A stretch of DNA of 64,000 nucleotides from contig DASWEY010000020.1 in NCBI GenBank assembly GCA_036394575.1, positions 124,001-188,000 on the forward strand. The letters run 5' to 3'. The first letter of the stretch is position 1, and each line of letters starts with the position of its first letter. Both the position numbers and the translations under genes were made by a program. Below the pieces are notes generated by a model. It was not told the origin of the DNA and ran no database searches. It saw nothing but the letters and a program-made list of their open reading frames with translations. This stretch comes from UKL13-2 sp036394575 (GTDB lineage: Bacteria; Pseudomonadota; Gammaproteobacteria; Burkholderiales; Usitatibacteraceae). This document shows, piece after piece, positions 59,779 through 64,000 of the stretch.

Positions 59779-61755
59779 ATGAACAGGTTCAACAAGAGCC
59801 GTCGCGTCGCCATTCCGGCGCTGAGCATGCCCGCCCTGGCGGTGGGTCTTGCGCTCGCCGGCAATGCCTTCGCCACCCAGTTCAAGTACGATGAAATTAC
59901 CGGCAGCTTCGATACCACCATCAGCTACGGTATTTCGGTGCGGGCCCAGGCTGCCGATCCCAGTTTGATCGGTATCGCCAACGGGGGCACTTCGCGCTCG
60001 GTCAATGAGGACGATGGCGATCGCAACTATAAAAAGAACGTGCCCTTCGCCAGTGTGCTGAAGGTGACGCACGATCTCGATGCCAAGTACCGCGACTGGG
60101 GCGTGTTTCTGCGCGGCAGCTATTTCGTCGACTTCGTGAACCAAAACAGCAAGAAGCTCGGCCCCATCGCCAAGGAGCGCCTCGGCCAGGACTACCGCGT
60201 TCTCGACGCGTTCATTTCCAAGAGCTTCGACTTGGGCGGCCATAACCTGCGCGCCCGCTATGGCCAGCAGGTCATCTCCTGGGGCGAATCGACCTTCATT
60301 ACCAACGGCATCAACGTCGCCAACCCGGTCGATCTTTCCAAGCTGCGCACGCCCGGCGCGGAACTGAAGGAAGCTTTCATTCCCACCCACAGCCTGTGGG
60401 GCTCGCTGGAATTGACCAAGAGCGCCAGCGTCGAAGCCTATTACCTGTTCAATTGGGATAAAACCAAGATCGATCCGCGCGGCTCGTACTGGAGCAATAA
60501 CGATTTTGCCTCCGACGATGCCAATCAGGTATTCCTCAGCTTCGGCCGGCGCAAGGACCTGACCGGACGTGGCCCCACCAATGTGGTGCCGCCGACCTCG
60601 CCGGCCTATCCGACCACACAGGCGCTGGGTTATGGCCCCTTCGATCCGGCGGCGGCGGTATGGGCGCCGCGCGGTCCGGATCGCGCCGCCCGCGACAATG
60701 GCCAGTACGGCCTGGCCTTCCGTTATCTCGCCACCGATTTCAACAACACCGAGTTCGGCGTTTATTTCCAGAACTATCACAGCCGCATTCCCTTTGCCTC
60801 CGGCTTCAAGGGCACGCCGACTTCGATCGTCACGGGCGGCCCGCTCGCGGCGGCGGTCGGCCATACCAGTACGGCGAACTACTTTGTCGAATATCCCGAA
60901 AATATTCGCCTGATCGGATTGTCCTTCAATACGCGGGGTCCCTGGGACTCGGCGTTGCAGGGCGAATTTTCCTATCGCCCGAATCAGCCTTTGCAGATTG
61001 CCACGCCTGAAGTCCTGCTTGCGGCCTTGGGCTTGCCGAATTTGGTGACCGGGTACACGACTATTCCAGGAACGGTCAGCCCGGCGGCGCCATTTGGCGC
61101 TTCATCGGCTTTTATTTCGGTACCCAATGGAACGCTGCTGCAGGGTTACCGGCGCGTGAAGATGAGCCAGTTCCAGGCCACGGCCACCAAGGGCATCCCG
61201 AATATTCTCGGCGCCGACCAGGCCGTACTGGTGGGGGAAATCGGTTTCACGCATTACAGTGGTTTGCCGAATGGCCTCAAGTTCAACGGCCCCGGCGTGT
61301 TCCTCCCGGCGACTGTCGAAGGTGCGGTGGCCGGACAGGCGGGCTCGGTACAGACCGACGGTTTTGTGACGGATAACTCCTGGGGCTACCGCCTTGTTGG
61401 CCGCCTGGAATATTCCAACCTGATCTTCGGTGCCAACGTGGCGCCGCGGCTGGCCTTCAATCATGATGTCAAGGGGGTGTCGCAGACCTTCAACGAAGGG
61501 GTGAAATCCCTGTCCTTCGGTACCAATTTCGACTGGCAGCGCCGCTGGTCGCTTGACCTGTCCTACACCGGTTACTTCGGCGGCCGCACCTTCTGCGGTA
61601 CGGACGTTGTCACCAATGCCGGGCAGACTGCACTCGCTGCGCAGATCAACGGCGTGCCGGGATTCGCTTCGCCGCAAGGTGCCGGCTATTGCTCCAGTGC
61701 CAATCCGATCCGCGACCGCGATTTCTACTCGCTGGTGGTGACGTTCTCGTTCTAG
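59779..61755 (+). CDS. DUF1302 family outer-membrane protein
   Basis: 658 residues. A signal peptide (about residues 1-34, cleaved near AFA-TQF) is followed by a large beta-rich protein with alternating aromatic strands (RARYGQQVISWGESTF, YGLAFRYLATDFNNTEFGVYF). It ends in a C-terminal Phe (LVVTFSF) typical of outer-membrane barrels. DUF1302 genes commonly neighbour DUF1329, YCF48-like and RND-exporter genes in pseudomonads and betaproteobacteria, often beside lipid or steroid catabolism. Function is undetermined; transport of hydrophobic compounds is the usual guess. GAGGAG precedes the ATG. Confidence 0.88.
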   Translation: MNRFNKSRRVAIPALSMPALAVGLALAGNAFATQFKYDEITGSFDTTISYGISVRAQAADPSLIGIANGGTSRSVNEDDGDRNYKKNVPFASVLKVTHDLDAKYRDWGVFLRGSYFVDFVNQNSKKLGPIAKERLGQDYRVLDAFISKSFDLGGHNLRARYGQQVISWGESTFITNGINVANPVDLSKLRTPGAELKEAFIPTHSLWGSLELTKSASVEAYYLFNWDKTKIDPRGSYWSNNDFASDDANQVFLSFGRRKDLTGRGPTNVVPPTSPAYPTTQALGYGPFDPAAAVWAPRGPDRAARDNGQYGLAFRYLATDFNNTEFGVYFQNYHSRIPFASGFKGTPTSIVTGGPLAAAVGHTSTANYFVEYPENIRLIGLSFNTRGPWDSALQGEFSYRPNQPLQIATPEVLLAALGLPNLVTGYTTIPGTVSPAAPFGASSAFISVPNGTLLQGYRRVKMSQFQATATKGIPNILGADQAVLVGEIGFTHYSGLPNGLKFNGPGVFLPATVEGAVAGQAGSVQTDGFVTDNSWGYRLVGRLEYSNLIFGANVAPRLAFNHDVKGVSQTFNEGVKSLSFGTNFDWQRRWSLDLSYTGYFGGRTFCGTDVVTNAGQTALAAQINGVPGFASPQGAGYCSSANPIRDRDFYSLVVTFSF

Positions 61756-61761
61756 ACGTCC

Positions 61762-61793
61762 CGTCTCCATCGGCCGTATGGCCGGCGGAGACG
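61762..61793 (+). other. Intercistronic hairpin between DUF1302 and DUF1329 genes
   Basis: CGTCTCC (61762-61768) pairs with GGAGACG (61787-61793), and GGCC/GGCC pairs inside around a GTAT loop. No T run follows, so it may stabilise or partly attenuate the mRNA, setting different levels of the two products. That is inference. Confidence 0.5.
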
Positions 61794-61899
61794 TTAAGTT
61801 CCTGGGCTTCGATAACAACAGTTACAGCACGTGGCGCAAGAACACGGCTGGGCTGAACCCAACTGGCATTACGGATTCATACCTAAATCTGGAGGAAAA

Positions 61900-63267
61900 A
61901 TGAAAGCGAAACGACTGACAATGATGATGTCGGCAACGCTGGGCGCATTGGTGCTGTCGACCGGCGCGTATGCAGAACTGACCGCCGCTGATCTGGCAAA
62001 GCTGGGCACCACGCTGACGCCGCTGGGCGCGGAAAAAGCCGGCAATGCGGCCGGCACCATTCCGGCCTGGGATGGCGGAGTCACCAAGGTCATGCCCGGG
62101 TTCAAGCCTGGCGGCACCTATCCGGATCCCTTCTCCGCCGACAAGCCGCTGTTCACGATTACGCCGGCCAATGTCGACAAATACAAAGACAGCCTGTCGC
62201 CCGGCCAGATGGCCATGTTCAAGCAGTATGCGGATTACAAGATGATTGTTTATCCGACGCGCCGCAGCGCCGCATTCCCGCAGGGCCACTACAATGAAAC
62301 GAAGGATTGCGCGGCCAAAGCCAAGCTGGCGACAGGCGGCAACGGCGTGGTCGGCTGCGCGGGCGGCATTCCCTTCCCGATCCCGAAGAACGGCAATGAG
62401 GCTATCTGGAATCACCTGCTGCGCTATGTCGGTGACACCTTCGCGATGAACTGGTCGCAGGCCGCGGTGACCGCCGGCGGCGATTACGCACTGGTCAAGT
62501 TCGAGTACGAATACGATACTTCCTATGGCAATTTGACGAAGCGGCCGGCCGATCGCGAAGCAAACAAAAAGCTCAATTATCTGCAGGTGACCACGGCGCC
62601 GGCGCGTCTGGCTGGACAGATCCTGCTGGTGCATGAGACCGTCGATCAGGCGCGGGAGCCGCGCACCGCATGGACCTACAACCCCGGCCAGCGTCGCGTG
62701 CGCCTGGCGCCGAATGTGGCCTATGACAACCCCGGCACGGCGGCAGACGGCCTGCGCACCAATGACGATTTCGGCATGTATAACGGCGCCACCGACCGTT
62801 ATGACTGGCAGCTGCTGGGCAAGCGTGAGATGTACATTCCCTACAACTCCTACAAGCTGTCCGAACTGGGGCTGAAGTACAGCGATCTGCTGAAGTCGGG
62901 CCATCTCAACCAGGATTTGGCGCGCTATGAACTGCACCGCGTCTGGGTGGTCGAGGGCACGCTCAAGCCGGGCACCAGCCATATCTATTCGAAGCGCACC
63001 TTCTACATCGACGAAGACAGCTGGGCGGTGGTGTTGATCGACAAGTACGACGGTCGCGGCCAGTTGTGGCGCTTCGCCGAGCAGCACAGCGAGATCTGGT
63101 ACAACATCCCGATGTGGTTCGGTACGGTCGAGGTGCACCATGACCTGCAATCGCGCCGCTATATCGCGATGGGCCTGCGTTCGGAAGAAACCAAGATCTA
63201 CGAGCCGATCAAACGCACCGCGGCAGACTACACGCCGCAAAACCTGCGGGGAACCGGTACGCGCTGA
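61900..63267 (+). CDS. DUF1329 family periplasmic/outer-membrane-associated protein
   Basis: 455 residues. The signal peptide ends near AYA-ELT (residue 25). The mature protein begins LTAADLAKLGTTLTPLGAEKAGN, the typical DUF1329 opening, and includes PAWDGGV, YNPGQRRVRLAPNVAYD and SRRYIAMGLRSEETKIYEP. DUF1329 is considered related in fold to LolA/LolB lipoprotein carriers, which suggests shuttling of a hydrophobic ligand; this is inference. A strong GGAGG lies five bases before the ATG at 61900; the longer frame starts in the intercistronic region. Confidence 0.9.
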   Translation: MKAKRLTMMMSATLGALVLSTGAYAELTAADLAKLGTTLTPLGAEKAGNAAGTIPAWDGGVTKVMPGFKPGGTYPDPFSADKPLFTITPANVDKYKDSLSPGQMAMFKQYADYKMIVYPTRRSAAFPQGHYNETKDCAAKAKLATGGNGVVGCAGGIPFPIPKNGNEAIWNHLLRYVGDTFAMNWSQAAVTAGGDYALVKFEYEYDTSYGNLTKRPADREANKKLNYLQVTTAPARLAGQILLVHETVDQAREPRTAWTYNPGQRRVRLAPNVAYDNPGTAADGLRTNDDFGMYNGATDRYDWQLLGKREMYIPYNSYKLSELGLKYSDLLKSGHLNQDLARYELHRVWVVEGTLKPGTSHIYSKRTFYIDEDSWAVVLIDKYDGRGQLWRFAEQHSEIWYNIPMWFGTVEVHHDLQSRRYIAMGLRSEETKIYEPIKRTAADYTPQNLRGTGTR

Positions 63268-63404
63268 ACCGGCGAGGCTTGCCGTCAACCTTGGGGGCAA
63301 CCACGCTGGTATTCTGGCGGGGTTGTCCCCAAGCCGTTTCGGGGCGGTGCTTCCCCTTGCGTTTCCTGGACGTTCCGTATTTCAGCTTGCAAGAAAGTCG
63401 CGCC

Positions 63405-64000
63405 ATGAATCTGAAACTTCTTTTCTCTTCCTTGTGCGCCAGAGTGGGCATGGCGCTGATCTGCGCGTCGGCGGTATGGGCGGCGCATGCGCAGCTCAAT
63501 GCGGCGGTGCTGCCCGCAGCGGGACCGCTGTCGGCCAAGACCATGTCGCTGCTGATGCTGACCGACGCGGCCCGCATCGGCAACCGCGTGGTCGCGGTGG
63601 GCGATCGCGGCTACATCGTCTGGTCCGACAGCAATGGCGAAACCTGGGAACGGGCGCAGTCGCCGGCCAATCTGCCGATGCTGAATGCCGTGTTCTTCAG
63701 CAATGCCAGCAGCGGTTGGGCGGTGGGCCATGATGCGGTCATCCTGCATTCGGTGGATGAAGGCAAGACCTGGACACAGGTTTTTTCCGCGCCATCCGAA
63801 CAGAAGCCGCTGATGGATATCCTGTTCATCGACGGCGGCCGCGGGTTCGCGGTCGGCGCCTATGGAGCGTTCTATGAAACCGCCGACGGCGGCAAGACCT
63901 GGAACCCGCGCAAGATCCAGGACGAGGACAAGCATCTCAACAGCATCATCAAGCTGGCCGAGAACCGCCTGCTGATCGTCGGCGAAGCCGGCACCATTCT
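63405..64000 (+). CDS. YCF48/BNR-repeat protein, 5' part (runs off the window)
   Basis: Open to the window end from the ATG at 63405; 198 codons are visible. A signal peptide (about residues 1-30, ending near AHAQ) precedes repeated beta-propeller blades with the sequence pattern of YCF48/BNR proteins (VGDRGYIVWSDSNGETWER, AVGHDAVILHSVDEGKTWTQ, AVGAYGAFYETADGGKTWN). Such proteins often follow DUF1329 and precede an MMPL/RND transporter in this gene neighbourhood; the downstream gene is outside the window. No strong Shine-Dalgarno is seen. Confidence 0.85.
   Translation, partial: MNLKLLFSSLCARVGMALICASAVWAAHAQLNAAVLPAAGPLSAKTMSLLMLTDAARIGNRVVAVGDRGYIVWSDSNGETWERAQSPANLPMLNAVFFSNASSGWAVGHDAVILHSVDEGKTWTQVFSAPSEQKPLMDILFIDGGRGFAVGAYGAFYETADGGKTWNPRKIQDEDKHLNSIIKLAENRLLIVGEAGTI

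Noticed and set aside
61762..61793. The DUF1302/DUF1329 hairpin as a rho-independent terminator
   Set aside because: No T tract follows (TTAAGTTCC), and the two genes form a conserved pair usually transcribed together.
1..64000. CRISPR array, prophage, insertion sequence or integrase
   Set aside because: I found no regularly spaced repeats, no transposase or integrase frame, and no duplicated tRNA 3' end acting as an attachment site. The only dispersed repeats are the four palindromic elements.

Overview
The window is chromosomal DNA from a Gram-negative bacterium, most likely a betaproteobacterium of moderately high G+C. The evidence is the gene content and order: miaB-phoH-ybeY-ybeX-lnt, lptD-surA-pdxA-rsmA, rpe-gph-trpE..trpGDC, rplM-rpsI followed by a coiled-coil membrane protein, a bactofilin and erpA, a Coq7-type ubiquinone hydroxylase, and AmgK/MurU cell-wall recycling. 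I assign no species. I see no insertion sequence, prophage, CRISPR array or rRNA.

Layout. 1-2.3 kb: the 3' end of ychF facing the potassium transporter kup. 2.8 kb: a CAT-anticodon tRNA with a clear promoter and terminator. 3.1-9.6 kb: miaB, phoH, a threonine-aldolase-family gene, ybeY, ybeX/corC, lnt. 9.7-15.2 kb: glyQ, glyS, gmhB, plsC, a YgjP-like metallopeptidase, gloA. 15.3-21.0 kb, minus strand: lptD-surA-pdxA-rsmA (outer-membrane assembly, PLP synthesis and rRNA methylation). 21.1-27.4 kb: amgK, murU, pepP, two ubiquinone-type FAD monooxygenases, dsbC. 27.6-29.6 kb: mltA and apaG on the minus strand, with a 47-codon membrane-protein gene between them on the plus strand. 29.7-36.4 kb: rpe, gph, a Trp-rich leader peptide (trpL), trpE, a second threonine aldolase, trpG, trpD, trpC. 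36.7-45.2 kb: a porin, coq7, an OsmC-like protein, rplM-rpsI, the coiled-coil/bactofilin pair, erpA, a large zinc metalloprotease, and an unrecognised 42-residue basic protein with its own promoter and terminator.

45.3-64 kb is the most distinctive block. A PsrA-like TetR repressor, with a matching inverted repeat at its own promoter, heads a run of fatty-acid degradation genes: fadE, a thiolase, a HAD phosphatase, a FadJ-type bifunctional enzyme, a DUF4442 hotdog protein, a long-chain acyl-CoA synthetase, a YciA-type thioesterase, a FadN-type bifunctional enzyme (domain order reversed relative to FadJ) and a second thiolase. These lead into a DUF1302 outer-membrane protein, a DUF1329 protein and the start of a YCF48/BNR-repeat protein that runs off the window. 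My reading, which is inference, is that envelope proteins for a hydrophobic substrate are linked here to a complete beta-oxidation set.

Across the window I also find four copies of a ~55-65 bp palindromic repeat (core CCGCGCCAATGCTGGA), each at the 3' end of a gene, and several promoters with notable geometry: a palindrome filling the glyQ promoter spacer, a probably leaderless gmhB, and a structured rplM leader.
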